From Dryomyza anilis (Eukaryota > Arthropoda > Insecta > Diptera > Dryomyzidae), in NCBI GenBank assembly GCA_951804985.1, contig OX638132.1, positions 87,610,696-87,674,695 on the forward strand: 64,000 bases of DNA, in the 5' to 3' direction. Of the stretch, positions 11,735-24,901 are shown one piece after another. The notes beneath the pieces are model-generated. The model had not been told where the DNA came from and searched no databases. It saw only the letters and a list, made by a program, of their open reading frames with translations. Numbering within the stretch: the first letter of the stretch is position 1; every line of letters begins with the position of its first letter. Made by a program: the position numbers and the translations under genes.

Positions 11735-12514
11735 ATATTTATTTTTTATTAGTGTATGTTACAACACCGACATACAAAAAAATCGCATACATTGTTTCAT
11801 AATTGATTTCAATTGTCATTGTTTTGTTGCTGCTGCTATTGTTGTTGTTGTTTTCGATGTTGTTGTTTCAATAATCTGATAAACAATTTTCCATTTCGAT
11901 ACTTTACCACAATGGCCAGATTTTCCAGCTCTTTAACTTTATATTGTTTAACACTTCTTACTTAATTTGCATTTTTTTCTGATTTCCATTATAATATTTT
12001 TATCAATATTTTCCATTGTTTGTTGTAGCTATAAAATTAAAATCAGTCCATTCGTTTGCGTGGGAAAATTCAATAAATATTTAATACATATTTTTTTGCA
12101 CTTTAATGCGATTGAGGCTCGTGTGCAGTACGAATTATTGGTGGCCAACGTAAAATCCTTTGTCTGTTATTTGCACAAATATGATGCGATTTTTTATTAT
12201 TGCCTTAATATAGCGCTTGAATGTCACACAGAGTATTATTTAAAGCGGATTATTTAGGTATTAGTTGAATTTTAAAATTTAATAATTTTGAGCTATTTAA
12301 AAAAATAGAAAATTATTCAACTAGATTTTATGTTTTATACCTCTTTCAAAAATTTGACAAATTTTGTAGTCAAATAAATCGTTCAAATATTTATTAATTT
12401 TAAATAAGAAACTCAAAATGTTTTGCAATTCTTTTGAATTTTAGCAAAAAAATAAATAAAATCTGTACAAATAACTTTTTCTTATGGAACATTTAATTTT
12501 TTTCAATATCAATA

Positions 12515-13188
12515 CCCAAGTAGGAATTGATGACCGGCACAAGCCTGACACTGGCTTGTGCCAATGCTTCTCAGGCCCGTGCCAACACTGTTATCAAGCT
12601 CGTTCCAAGACTGTGTCAAGACTGGAATGATAACTATGTTACAAGCCTGTAATTCAGGATTATACCAAGGCTTGTGTCCCAGACTTGTACCAAAGCTTGT
12701 GCCTCAGTCTTGAAACAAGACATATGCCCCAGACTTGCGACAATCCTTGTAATACGCCTGAAAATTCTGGCTATTGGGCATAATTAATCATGGGCATTGC
12801 ATTCATTATTTATGTCATTACACTTGAGAGTTGTGCCTGTAGACGAAATTTTGAATTTCCATCAGCATATGGCGGTTTGGATAATTTGACAATTTTCATA
12901 TGTGGCTCGTGTCAGCCTTGTGTCAATATTGGTATACCGAGGGCTGTGTGAAGTCCGAGAATGAAAATTGTGCCAGGCTTGTGTCCAACATAAACTAACA
13001 AGGCCTGTTTGGAATCTGGGAATGACAAATGTGCCAGTCCTGTGCCTAGCTTGGATAATCAAGGCCTGTGTGGAGTCTGTTACTAACGATTGTGCCAGCC
13101 TTGTGTCTGACTCGATATACCAAGCCTTGGTAGTCAAGCTTGTAACAAGCCTGGCACTTTTGTTGCAGCCTTGAAATTCCTACCTGGG
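12515..13188. mobile_element. MITE with CCCARGTAGGAATT ends and degenerate internal repeats
   Basis: 674 bp flanked by TA; ends CCCAAGTAGGAATT and AAATTCCTACCTGGG. Each flank is filled with degenerate 'gccTTGTGCCAagctTGTG' units in inverse orientation, giving a GC-richer block with accidental ORFs on both strands. Confidence 0.75.
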
Positions 13189-13600
13189 TACGATATCTTT
13201 AACGTTAGAAATGCCGATATCATCATAGATAGGTAAGAATCTTTATCATTATTGTAATGTAAATCTATATCATTAATGTATCGTTTGGTTTACTGAGAAT
13301 TAATATATTTTTCACTTTTTTTTACATATTATTAGGTTTTAATTTATTTTCTGTATAAAAATGGTAAATTTTAGTGCTGTCGAATACAGCGATAATCAAA
13401 TTTTGTAATTCATCAATTTCTGATTAATTAATGAATCGCACAGCCTAAGTAAATTAATTCGTTTTTTTTTTTATTCAATATCGAAACCATAAGGATACCT
13501 TAGAAATCTTTAAGCTATATCTAAAATCCAAATTGTTATTCATTTGGGTTTTAATCTTTGCTTTAAATAAAAGGGATAGTGGTCCATGATAATCCACAAC

Positions 13601-15345
13601 GTACACACAAAAAAATGTCTAGTACATTTTAAGAAATATTCTTCGTAATTTTGAATTTCGTAAAATACACGAATAATTCGTAGAATACACGAAACATTTG
13701 TTATTTCTATTTTTTATTACGAACGATTCGTATATATTACGCATCAATATTTGTAAAATCACAAAATTACGAATATTTCGTTTAAATTAGGAAACTTTCG
13801 GTTTTTTATTTTTCTATTTACGAAAGAATAACATATTTTACGAATGAGATTTACATTTTACGTAATTACTAAACTTTCGTAAATTTTATTTAACTGGTAT
13901 TGCGAGTTGGAAAAAGATTTTACTTAAATATTTAAACAATTGATAAACACTAAAAGAAAGTATATTGAAAATAGTATTTTTAATATTGCTTATTTATCTA
14001 TTTATATTATAGATATCATCAAAGTGGAAGGGTCGTCTGCCTTAAACAAATGCATGGAAGGAAGCAAAACAACGGCAAACAAAAGTCGTTTTCCCTAGTA
14101 GAAATTTTGGTAGGGCCATGGTCATGAAGTGATCATGTCATTATTTGAGGTGATCGGGATATGACGAGGCGCATAATATCCTTGTAACGCAGTGTCCTGA
14201 TCATGTATTGACCTCAGGCCATGATCATGTACTGATCGGGCAATTCCCCATTTTAATATTTACCCAACAATTGCCTTGCCTGAGCCCGAGCGTAATAGGG
14301 TTTCTCTCATTAATCTCGATCATTGCCTGATACTAATTTCGTTATGAGGAACAAATAATGTAGCTATGATCGGGAACATTGACTGTTTAGATAATGGAAA
14401 CCCTGCTATGGTAAGCATGATAAGGGCATGCAAAGGCAATGATCATATTTTCTCTAATAGGGCTTACCCAACGAAAACCCGATCATTTCCCGATGGCGCA
14501 TCGGGCAAATTTCTACTAGGGTTAATAGAAAATCTGCAAAGCTAAAATTACATTCAACGCAATAAAAATGAAAACTATAGAATTTTGGGTTTTTGATTTT
14601 AATTGGTCTAATTTTGGTTAGTTTACTAGTTATTTAACCGTCACTAACCACAAAATTATAACAGTTTATTTTACTTAAAATATTTCGTAAGTAATTTAAT
14701 CGTCACTTATTACCAAAATAACAGTGACAAACATATATTCAATTGTATCTCATTGTAGATAAGTGAGAAAGAGATAAAAATTCACACGCAAACAAAAGTT
14801 TCGGTCATTTATGTCCCAACGCTCTTAAAAACGTTATAGAAACTTTTACTGAAACTTTCAGTTTTTCCACTAGTAATATTACTGCTTAAATGACCGGTAG
14901 TTTTCTTGCTGGGTTAGTTCTGCTTGTGTCAAACATTCAAAAGGATCATATTTCATATTTTTATGAATCGTCATTTCAATCGTCAGCTTTTTTTTAACAA
15001 AATATTTTACGAAAGATTCGTAAAATATTTCATATGTTTCATAAATGTACGAATGCTATCGCCGAAAGTCCGAATACTTTCGTAAAATATACGAATATAT
15101 TCGTAAAAAGGTACACAAAGATTCAATAAATTACGAATCATTCGTATTATGTACAAATGGTTTTCGTAGATAAAATCTACGAATAGATTCGTGAAATACA
15201 AAATTAATATTTGTAATTTTATCATAAATTTACTAAAGTTTTTACTCGTATTTTACGAAATATTTCGTGGATAAATTTTACGAATTATTTCGTAAAATAC
15301 ACGAACGATTTATAGTATTTTCAGCAGATTTTATTTTGTGTGTAC
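13601..15345 (+). mobile_element. TTACGAA-rich foldback element, copy 1
   Basis: Ends GTACACACAAAA at left and TTTTGTGTGTAC at right. About 300 bp at each side consist of alternating TTACGAA and TTCGTAA words. The piggyBac-like MITE (14093-14521) lies inside. No coding region seen. Confidence 0.65.
14093..14521. mobile_element. piggyBac-like MITE
   Basis: Perfect 15-bp inverted ends CCCTAGTAGAAATTT/AAATTTCTACTAGGG. The right flank is TTAA and the left TTTT, so only one side of the expected TTAA duplication survives. GC-richer body with many GATCA words. Nested in the TTACGAA element at 13601-15345. Confidence 0.6.
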
Positions 15346-15460
15346 TTTCTGTTAACGATCAATATTACTAACTATCTGGTATCTTTTCTACTATTTTAGA
15401 TATGCACTTGAAAAAGAATTGAAAAAAATGCACTTTATTTGAAAACATCATTAGGCCATA

Positions 15461-15684
15461 CACTCAGAAAAAAAAAACTCATAATATTCAATTAAAATTT
15501 ATCAATAGGACAGTTATTGATTTAATAGTATACAAATAATAAATATTTTCATATAAACTCAAATACATTTTATAGTATTTTGCAGTATTTAATAGGATTC
15601 ACCGATTGAGTTAATAGTTTATCCCTCAAATATCCTATTGACCATTAGTAAAAAATATTAATTTTGTGGTATGTTTTTTCTGTG
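15461..15684. mobile_element. MITE, CACTCAGAAAA family, short copy
   Basis: 224 bp flanked by TA; starts CACTCAGAAAAAAAAAACT and ends TTTTTTCTGTG. The interior has repeated 'aatag' words as in the copy at 28017. Confidence 0.65.
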
Positions 15685-16027
15685 TATTTACTTTTAAACA
15701 AGCCTAAATTTTATACGAAAATCTTTTATTTTATTTCAAACTGTTCAAAGTAATTGGACCAATATTTTTAATAATACCTATCAATTTCAAATTTTATATT
15801 TTCTAACATAAGTTAATATCATTTTAACACTTCGGATCATTTGCCTCAAGTTTTGAGTAAAGTCAATTTTTATTAATATGACCTATTATTATACCCAACC
15901 AGGAAATTACTTCGTTGTCAATTATGAAACGAGGACATTTAAACGTTTCGTCACAGTTGAATATGTCTACAACTTTTTCATAAAGAACATTTAATTAAAG
16001 ATGTCAAACACCATATGTCTTCATAGA

Positions 16028-16529
16028 TATTAGACATATCTGCAAAAATGATTTTGAAGTTACCACTGCAGAATGTGCACTACGGCATCGTACACTATTT
16101 AGTGTATTTTGCAATGGCAGTACACATAATTTAAGTACAGTCTCTAAAGCGAGTACAGTGCACTGCAGAATTTGTTTCATACAGTGTCAAAGAGTCTGAA
16201 GATATTTGACACAAAATGACACTACTGTCGTTGGAAATACAACGAGTACAATGAGTGCTGTGAGTGCTCGCAACGATATATTTTAATATCAATAGACATT
16301 TCTTTAGTAAGAATAATAAAAAAAAACGTAAAATTCACTGAATGAAGTGCATTTATGTTTATACCATTTTAAACAGTGCACTGCACCTATGTCTTGTTTG
16401 TTTTTTTTTTTTGTTTTGACACTACTTGTGCTTGATGGCAAAGTACATGCAGTGTAGGCAATGAGGCGCCAGTGCAAATCTTGAATTAAAATGAATTGGG
16501 TAATTATATATTTGTGCATATGTCTAATA
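16028..16529 (+). mobile_element. TAGACATC-family non-autonomous element, copy 1
   Basis: Ends TATTAGACATATCTGCAAAA and its inverted form ATTTGTGCATATGTCTAATA (shared pattern). Body has 'agtgcattttgcaatggcag', 'cactgcag' and 'tttgttttgacactacttg' words. Confidence 0.65.
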
Positions 16530-18732
16530 GATATATCAAGGGCATTATGAAAATATCTCGTTTAATACCCTATATAATTATGGTATGACAAACATTTGTG
16601 ACATGCTTGATAAAATGTCTTCGATGGTGTGACACTCTGTGACACAGATTTGAGTATGAAATTTTTAAAAATGGTGGATCTCATAATCTTATAGATAGAT
16701 TTTGAAGATATCGCCCTTTGAATATGGTAAGACATTTTTGAATATGATGAGCTGACATATTTAATATCACGCATTGGAGCAAACCAAAATAAATAAAATT
16801 GTTTAAACATTGTTTAAAAATGGCAAACAAGGAAATAGGTTAAAAAGTAGTTAATAAATCGTCGTTGTAGAACGAAAAGTCACCAAATACATTTTTATGA
16901 AAAACTTAAATTGCGAGTTTGTTGCTTAATATTATAAAAAGTAATTGATGCATTTTAAAAGTTGGAATATCAATTGATCGATTAACATTTTCTTATCATG
17001 TGTTAAAAAAAATTTAGACCATCGATTAAAAACTGACAGATATATTAAGATGTTTGTAAATGAATATTTGGCATATGGAAAATGTATTTTGTGACTTTTC
17101 GTTCTACAACGACGATATGATTTATATAGAATTATTTCAGTTATAGATTTTTAAATGCACCGAAATAAGGCTGATAACAGTTTTGGAACTGTTTTTATTT
17201 CTCAGGTAAAATGAGTTACTCAAGCTCCCTACCTAAATATTATAGAATGAATTAAAGCTAACTGAAATAGTTACTTGTGGTTGTAATTAAATGCTTAATG
17301 GAAGGTTTAACTACTTTTTAATGAAATCAAATTAAAATCTTTAAATCATTCGCGCACTTCAACATTTATGTCGGCTGTTAGGCGGGTGGATCTCCTTTTC
17401 TTTGGTCTGTCAGATATGCACCTAAATATCTAGGTTGTGCTCCAGCAACCCACTCTTCGTTACAGAACACACTCACGAACACATCCCCACTTAAAGAAAA
17501 ACTCTGTGTGTTTCAGTAGCCTAACATTTAGAGTGTTTGATCACCAACTCCTAGCATTTCTAATGACTTGAGTTCGAATCCCAACCACATCCAATTCATT
17601 TATACGAAACATTTATGTTAGTACGACGTCATCAAATAAAGATTGCCTGTTTTATGTTCTCATTTCTTGTTGTTCTTTTCAAACAATTCGAGAATTGTTC
17701 AATTTTAATTTTCAATTAAGAAAAAAAGAAAAAGAATAACTCAAAGAAAAATAGTAAATTGAAAATAACAGAAAATGTTCTTAATTTATAGAACATGTTC
17801 CTCAAAATACGAAACAGTTTTCTTAACAGTTAAATGTTTGTTTATTTCAAAAAGAAACTATTTTCTCAGCGTAGCTGCATTGCTATGTATGCAAAAGGGT
17901 TCCTCATTTAAATCGGCTAATTGCAGTTTTCAGCAACCGCTCCGAAACATTTTCGACTCGTATGCCGCGCAACGCGGTCGGTCGGTTCGGTCTTTCCTTG
18001 TCGTCCCCAAACTGCATGAAATGCCAACACTAATGGGTTTGCGGTTGAGCAAGCGCGACGCTTTAACATTTTTAATGTGTTTAGGTTTAGTTTTCATTTA
18101 GGTTGGCAACACTCGTCTGCACTCGTGGCAACAGTGGCAACGCCAACGTCAATGACGTCGTCGTCGTCGTGCGTATTTGCAATGCGAAATATTTGGAAAT
18201 TTTTGGCGCTAAATGCGGTTGTCAACTGTAGACCCGTCTAAAATTTGTTACAAACTACTGCAGCACAGTAGAATTGGAATTGTAGGCCGTTGTGGGTCGG
18301 ATGTCCTTCGACGGAGTGTAAAGAAATGGCGAAGCAAAGCTTTCAAAAGCAACATCAAAAATTTATAGGCGACAAATGAGTATTTAAGATGTTTGTGGTG
18401 TGTCGTAAATTAATAGAACGTCGCGGCATATGTGGCAAATTTAAACGAGTCCCTAATGTGGTGTTGTAGTGTGGGGTGTTTGGAAATGGTAGGTCTCAGA
18501 AAAATAACGATGGACTAGAATAGCACTTTTCTCAAAAAAAAAATAATTGTCTCTAATACAGTACATTTTCTATAACTGTATCAAAAATTCAAATACTTTT
18601 CGTTGAAAGATATTTCTAGAAATTGTATTTTTAAATACAAAATGTGGTCATCAAATCGGTAACAAAAATTGAATTCTTTCTGCTTATACCAAAATAATGC
18701 CGGGAATATAAAGAGTTATATAAGGGTATTTC
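16530..18732. other. Non-repeat DNA with a GC-richer block at 17900-18480
   Basis: The block has tgacgtcgtcgtcgtcgtgc, repeated 'ggcaac' words and a short ORF on the plus strand without domain or splice support. It may be a conserved non-coding block. Confidence 0.4.
17500..17650 (+). mobile_element. Possible tRNA-like SINE relic
   Basis: A perfect B-box word GTTCGAATCCC (17573-17583) lies about 50 bases after a weak A-box-like TAGCCTAACATTT. No stable cloverleaf is evident and no body shared with other SINEs was seen. Confidence 0.25.
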
Positions 18733-18987
18733 AGGGTTTTTCAATAAGAGCGCTACAAAAGTTTTTTTTTTCAAGGGTAAGGTTTGTCATTTTATGATGA
18801 AAAGATATACGAGCCAACAACGAGTCGAAATTATTAAAATTTACTACCGAAATTCGAATTCGTATATCTTTCCATCATGAAATGGCAAACCTTACTGAAG
18901 ACAAATGTCAAAAGGTCGGCAAGAAATATGGCGTCGTTTGCTATCCCTGTCGCTATACTTTTGTAGCGTCCCTGTTGAAAAACCCTT
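18733..18987. mobile_element. Mariner-derived foldback MITE M2, one arm shortened
   Basis: Ends with GAAAAACCCTT before TA. The left side keeps the 3'-type end (TTCAATAAGAGCGCTACAAA) but lacks most of the first 5' arm, joining directly near AAGGTTTGTCATTTTATGATG. The right arm is complete. Confidence 0.75.
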
Positions 18988-19747
18988 TACCTTTAAAATT
19001 ACACAATAATTGATAACATGACACACTCTTCTACATGACACAAAATGTCCCATTGTTCTATGTGTTTTCCGAAAATATTCCCGAAATATTTCTGAAAAAT
19101 GTAATCAATTTTATCTCTGGTTTGAAACAATTTCCGTAGAAATTCTGGCCACCAAATGCTTATGGAGTTGATATAAAATGTTGTCTGTTTACTCAACTAC
19201 CCCAAAATATGTCGTGAATCTGCCTATAAAATTCCAGAATATTTGATAACAGCTCGAAACTAAATTTCTGTCTTTTTTAGGTATATTTCCGGCATATAAC
19301 AGGCAAACATACTATTCAATGAATGTATAAGGTTAGAAGCGTATAGAAGATTATCAAATTACATGGATTTTTAAAGGCAGAAAACAGACAGCTTTTGACT
19401 CCGCCTTTGTCTGGTTGTAATCATATGAACAAAAAAAAAGTTTCTAAACACACAATAATGGCTCAAAATGTTAATTTGGAATTTGGATATTTTATTTTTT
19501 ATATTTTAGAGACAAAATTTCACAAAATCGAAATATGTTTTAAAAAATCCCAAAAATTATGCGATTTTCTTTTTTTTTTGTTTTTGTTTTTATGAAATTT
19601 TTCTTGAAGATCAAAATTATTGAAATTAAATATTAATTATTTCTTTTTTGTGAGGCGCTAGAGTTAGGCAGGACAATCTACCAATTATGTCATCGTTTCG
19701 ATAGCGATACGATAAAAATTCGAAAACACACAGAAAAATAATTATTT

Positions 19748-20885
19748 GACATAAGGTTGAAAGTACGTAAAAGTTAGTTGTAACAACCACCTTCATTCAG
19801 CAAACACTAATTCTCTACAAATTTGTCGGCGGAACTATCATATTCGATTGGTGTTTTATATATTAGGTTATATGCTTTCCAAAATGTTTTAAAATTATTC
19901 GATATTGGTTGAAGTCCTAACTAAAACTCTTTTAGTTTTGACAATAACAACCGACTCAGCGATTGGGCAAAGAATTGGTCGGAGCAACAAATCTCTATTC
20001 GGTGTGCACAGACTTTTATTGTAGCGATATGGAGTGGAGTTGCAAACTGGATCTAAATGTTAGGTAGCTAGACACAGACAAAACCGCTTTTGTCATGAGG
20101 TTGAAAGAACGGAAAAGTTATCTATAACAACCAACTCCATTCAGTAAAACGAATTTTCAATTCATTTGTTGCCGGCACTGCCATGTTCGGTTGGTGCTTG
20201 AATATTAGCATATACACAATCCAAACAGTACGAAAATTGTTCGAAATTGGTTGTAGGCCCAACTACAATCCTTTTACTTTAGGCTCTAAGGAACGACTTA
20301 GCAGTTGTGATAACAGAATATGTGTGCAGATATCGATGTGTTCTGTCAGAGTATTCCGGCACACATAAATATTCTCTTGTGGCATGAGGTTAGAAGAACG
20401 GAAAAGTTATTTGTGACAACAAACTTCATTCGGTTAAAACGATTTTTCTACAATTTTGTTGATGGAACTGCCATGTTCGGTGGGGTTTGAATATTAGCTA
20501 TACACAATCCAAAATTTTCTAAAACTGTTCGAAATCGGTTGTAGTTCGAACTACAATAATTTTGCTTTAGGCTACAAGAACCGACTTAGCAGTTAAAAGA
20601 ACAGAATATGTGTGCAGATATCAATGTGTTCTAGCAGAGTATTCCAGCAATATCCCCTTGTGGCATGAGGTTGGAAGAACGAAAAAGTTAGTTTCAACCA
20701 CCAAATTGATTCGATTAAAACGCATTTTCTACAAATTTGTTGGCGGAACTGCCATATTTATTACATATTCGATACGCACTACAAATTTTTTTAAAACTGT
20801 TGAAAATTGGTTGTAGTCCAAACCTCAACTCATTTGGTTTTGACAATAGCAACCGACAAAGCGGTTGAAAGAACCGAATAAGTTG
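19748..20885 (+). repeat. Satellite-like tandem repeat, about 280-345 bp units
   Basis: Four units beginning near 19748, 20092, 20381 and 20661, each with '(g/a)catgaggttgaaagaacgg', 'acaaccaactccattcagt', 'gttggcggaactgccat' and 'accgacttagcagttg' words. A single worn unit lies at about 49606-49830. Confidence 0.8.
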
Positions 20886-22239
20886 TTTAGACAAAGTGTT
20901 AGATGGCGCAAAAGAGATTTTGTTGATTTTGATTCTAAGACAGAAGATAAAGCTACGAGATTAATAGAGACTTAACAAATCGAAAGTCTCTGACAAATGT
21001 CAGACTTGAAATACATTTAAATTCACTTAAATGTTGACTTAAATCGTTCAAAAATTTCAAACTGAAATAAATACTATAAAATCTGTAGTACCAAGCAGCT
21101 GGGTTAGAGATTTTCCAAAATCCTTATTGACACAGTTAAAATGTAGACCAACGATGTAAAATCGATTGTTAGCACAATATGCGATTACAAACGATGGACG
21201 ATAACATTTTATTGAGGCACTCAACAGCGGCAGAGTGTGGTGTGTAGAGTCCAGACGTGCGTACGACCGAGATATAAGGCACAGATAGAATTTAAAGTGG
21301 TTGCGATGCGTTGCGTTGCTATGCAAATAAAATTAATGTAAATCCTACTTATTTGTTAAATCCTTAAAATGCAAATCGCTTTTCAACTAACACCACAATA
21401 ACAACAATAATAGACAGACAGACAGAAACAACAAAAATAGACAGACAAAATAACAGCAACAAAAACAACAAGAACAACAATAGTAATAACAATTAAAATG
21501 CAAACTTATCTACAGCTGTGTGAACACGCCACATCGCAATTTCCAAAATTCCAGCAACGACGACTGCCGCAGACTGGGCTGCATCAGCAATTTTGCCAAT
21601 ACTCATCATGGCCATCAACGGGCAACAGCATCAGCAGCTGCAGCCTCATCTGGCAACATTGATAGCAGCCGCCGCCGCCACACCACCAGCAGAACGGATG
21701 TGGCCTGTGTGCCAGTGTTGCCACATGTAAGTCATACAGCGTCATTTGAGCGGAAATATTTTGGCAGCAACAAGGAACAGATTTTGCTCATTCACTGCTA
21801 ATAGGACGTGCAGACAAACAACAACAATAATGACGTCGTCCTTTAAACACATCTATCCTATCCATGCATCCATCGATGCATCCAGCCAACCATTTGCCAT
21901 CCAGCCAACCATCTGTCCATCTCATCCATTCAACGATCGATGTAAAATTCTGACTACCCGGTTGCCTTGCTGTCCACTCCCTGACAGACGACGCCGACTA
22001 AAATTGCTCAATATGCAGTGGTCATTTCCGGAGCCATTGACAAATATTGCATTTACTGGTCGCCAATACTGTGCGGCAGACCACAATTGCTTGCGATCCT
22101 TAGTTAGGATTAAGTGGCACTTAAATCTATGGTTAGAAAATTTTAATTATTAAAATGTTTTCAATGTGCTTCAGATTTCTATATAATAACGATCGCATTT
22201 TTGTTCGAAAAATTTTATTCAAACGAATTTAAACTTGTT
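20886..22239. other. Low-repeat DNA with a GC-rich block at 21500-22150
   Basis: CAG/CAA-rich sequence. On the plus strand a frame from ATG 21608 (AINGQQHQQLQPHLATLIAA and on to PVCQCCHM) runs up to CACAT followed by GTAAGT, a perfect donor word, at about 21725. Other frames are also open. It could be an exon of a plus-strand gene or a chance ORF in CAG-rich DNA. Confidence 0.35.
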
Positions 22240-22615
22240 GGAATTCCTTTTGTCAAATTGTTCTCGGCAAAGATTGTTTACTGATGATTTATGAATAAGA
22301 AGTTCATAAAAAATACATATTCTTAATTTTCTTATTTATGAGTTATATGCTCGCTACTGCTATTTGGCACAATTTAAATCATGTATTATGAATAATAAAT
22401 CATAAAATTTATTCTAGACCCTATTTTAAATACTCAGGACTTATGAATGTATTATACATAAAACATGAGTAAAATATGCATAATTTTATTCAATTAATTA
22501 ATTATTATTATAATTAATATTTAATTTAATCGTATATTATGAATAAAACCAAATAATTATGATTACTTATTTACACGTATAATAGATGATTTATAAGAAC
22601 ATTTAATAACTCGAT
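22240..22615. repeat. ATTATGAATAATAAA-rich dispersed repeat, copy 1
   Basis: Shares 'attgtttactgatgatttat', 'gaataag-gttcataaa' and 'tactgctatttggcac' with copies at 27555 and 30690. Confidence 0.55.
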
Positions 22616-22619
22616 AAAT

Positions 22620-23146
22620 AAAGATCGATCTCGTTCGACCGATTCTACATTTTAAAATTTCTCGTACATTCAAATTCTTTAACAAGATACGATATACACA
22701 TTTATCGCATCGATATCGTAATATATTTCGAAGCAATCTCAAACTTTAGTAGCCGCGGTAGCTCAGTGGTTAGTGCATTGGACTGCGAGCCGAAAGGTCT
22801 CTGGTTCAAACCTGCACTGGGGCTAACAACATCTTTTCATAGAAACATTTTTCTATACCGCGTTACCTCTCGGCAGTAAATGGCAAACCTACGAGAGTAA
22901 AACATTGCCTATGAAAAGCTCTCACCCGCCGTTTGGATTCGGCAATAAACTGTAGGTCCCACCACTTTGAGTACAAATATAACACGCACAGCTCAAAATG
23001 GTGGAAGAGTGCCAAACTATTATTATTATTATTAATCTCAAACTTTAATAACATTTTGAATTTGATATTGTTACGATTTAAAAAATTTCTCGTACTGATG
23101 AAACTCCGACAAAACGTAGCGATATTCAGTGAAAATTGATACGCAG
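22620..23146. mobile_element. CCAGT-family fragment split by SINE S2
   Basis: 'gatcgatctcgttcgacc' and 'tttctcgtacattcaaattc' words precede the SINE; 'ctcgtactgatgaaactccgac' follows it. The right end is cut by the TAGACATC-family repeat starting near 23146. Confidence 0.5.
22749..23033 (+). mobile_element. tRNA-derived SINE S2
   Basis: Same head, body and (ATT)n tail as the copy at 7399. It is flanked by a perfect 14-bp direct repeat AATCTCAAACTTTA (22735-22748 and 23034-23047), the clearest target-site duplication in the window. A short deletion precedes the tail. Confidence 0.92.
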
Positions 23147-23876
23147 ATAGACATCTGCAGAAATATATTTGAAGTTAACTTTGCAAAATATGCACTACTG
23201 CACTCTACAGTATTAAGTGCATTTTGCATTGGCAGTCGACAGTAATATAGTGAAATCTCTGCAGCGACTCCGCTTCACTGCAGTATTTGTTTTATTGGTG
23301 GCAAGTAGTGTCAAAACATTTTTTGTTCAAGACATTCATTGCTTTGAAAAACAAAACCAAATGACGCTACTGTCAACAAGTACAGGGAGTGCAGTGAATA
23401 AGCGCACTGCACTGAGAAGACGAACATTAAAAACAATAACAAATCTGACGCTCTGCGTTCGAATGCAGTAATGTTGTTGTTGATATTTATGAGTTTATAA
23501 AAATATTTAGTTAACAAACATATTTTTGCAAAAAAAAAAAATTAATATGAAATTTTATAACATTTTCTTATACATTTTGAACTTTTTCTTTATTTCAATA
23601 TTAATGAAAGTTCCTTGAGTAAGAATGATAAAAAATGTAAAATGCACGTAGTACTCAGTGTCATAAGCAGTTCATTTCAGTATTTGAATATTTATTGCAC
23701 ATCATTATATTGCACATCATTCACTATAACTACATCTTGTTTTTGTTTTGACACTACTTGTGCTTTGTTGCGAGCAACACATTCATTTGATTTTAAAGCA
23801 TAGAGTTGACGACAGCACATGTCTTGAAATAAAATGAATGTACTATATGGCTTTTAAATGCATTTGTGCATGTCGA
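23146..23876 (+). mobile_element. TAGACATC-family element, copy 2
   Basis: Starts ATAGACATCTGCAGAAATAT and ends near CATTTGTGCATGTCGAAACG; body matches copies at 16028 and 36121. An accidental ORF crosses it. Confidence 0.65.
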
Positions 23877-24901
23877 AACGAAATGTATATCGGGTAAAAC
23901 CAATAATTAAAATTTTTGAACTGTATTTAGCGAGCTTAACTGGGTGAATTTAAAATGACGATATAATCAAATTTCAATAGAATGGAATTTACATCGATTG
24001 TACATATTGGCATTTGCTATAAAGTATCTCCCATATCTCATATTAATTTAAAATTCATTCTCAATGATAAAAATAAAGTGCATGTTTAGCTAAAAGGCAA
24101 AACCAACCTAAATTCAGAACACAATTATTTGCATTTGCAAATGCACTCCGTCCGAGCTTTGGACATAATAAAGTTGCTCACATTTTGTTGGCAATTGTTG
24201 TTGCTGTACTTGTGTGCAACTTGTGATTGTAATGTTGTTGTTGTTCTAATAGTTGCTAGAATTAATGAGTTTTTTTTTTAATGTTGTGTTGTGTTGGTGT
24301 TGTAATTGTTGTTGTAATTATTGCTGTTGTTATACGCATTAAAGGCTTCATGTTGCTGCAATATTTGTGTTGCTTTTGTTGGTCAACAATAATATTTTGT
24401 TGCTGCCATTTTGCTGTTCGACTGTTGTAAAAACATTTTACAACAAAACTATTTTGTTTGTTGCATGTTGTTGGTATTGTTGTTGTTGCTGGTGTTAGTG
24501 TTAATGTTGTTGCTATTGTACATTGTTGCACTTGTATTTTGTAATAGTGCAACATGCAGTTCTGGTTCTGGTTGTGATTGTGTTGTAGCCACTGTTGCTG
24601 CCTTGGTCAGTAACACTATTTAATTGGCCACATAAATCAACAGAAAGTTGGCTGTTATCTCGAGTTATGTTGTCTGTATGTATTGGTGTTTTCTACGCAG
24701 TTCTTATGGATGTTTGGTGTAATTGTTAAGAGGCATTTCATTCATGACACTATGCGCCACATCCTTGTTGCGATCGTGAATACCTTTATCATGCGTTGCC
24801 GCTTTTTTACGCGCTGCTTTTTGTGTTTTCAACTAAAGGAAAAAAAATTAAAATTAAAAAATGAAAAATTAAATATTCAAAAATATGTCTCGGTTATTTA
24901 C
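23877..24901. other. Region next to exon 5, TTG/CAA-rich
   Basis: Long 'tgttgttg' tract at 24180-24520. Low-complexity ORFs on both strands reflect this and are not supported as genes. Confidence 0.55.

Noticed and set aside
12862..13174. ORFs on both strands (91 and 68 codons)
   Set aside because: They lie inside the CCCARGTAGG MITE and follow its degenerate internal repeats.
24262..24623. Thr/Gln-rich and Leu-rich ORFs next to exon 5
   Set aside because: Both are translations of the TTG/CAA repeat tract, with no splice or conservation evidence.
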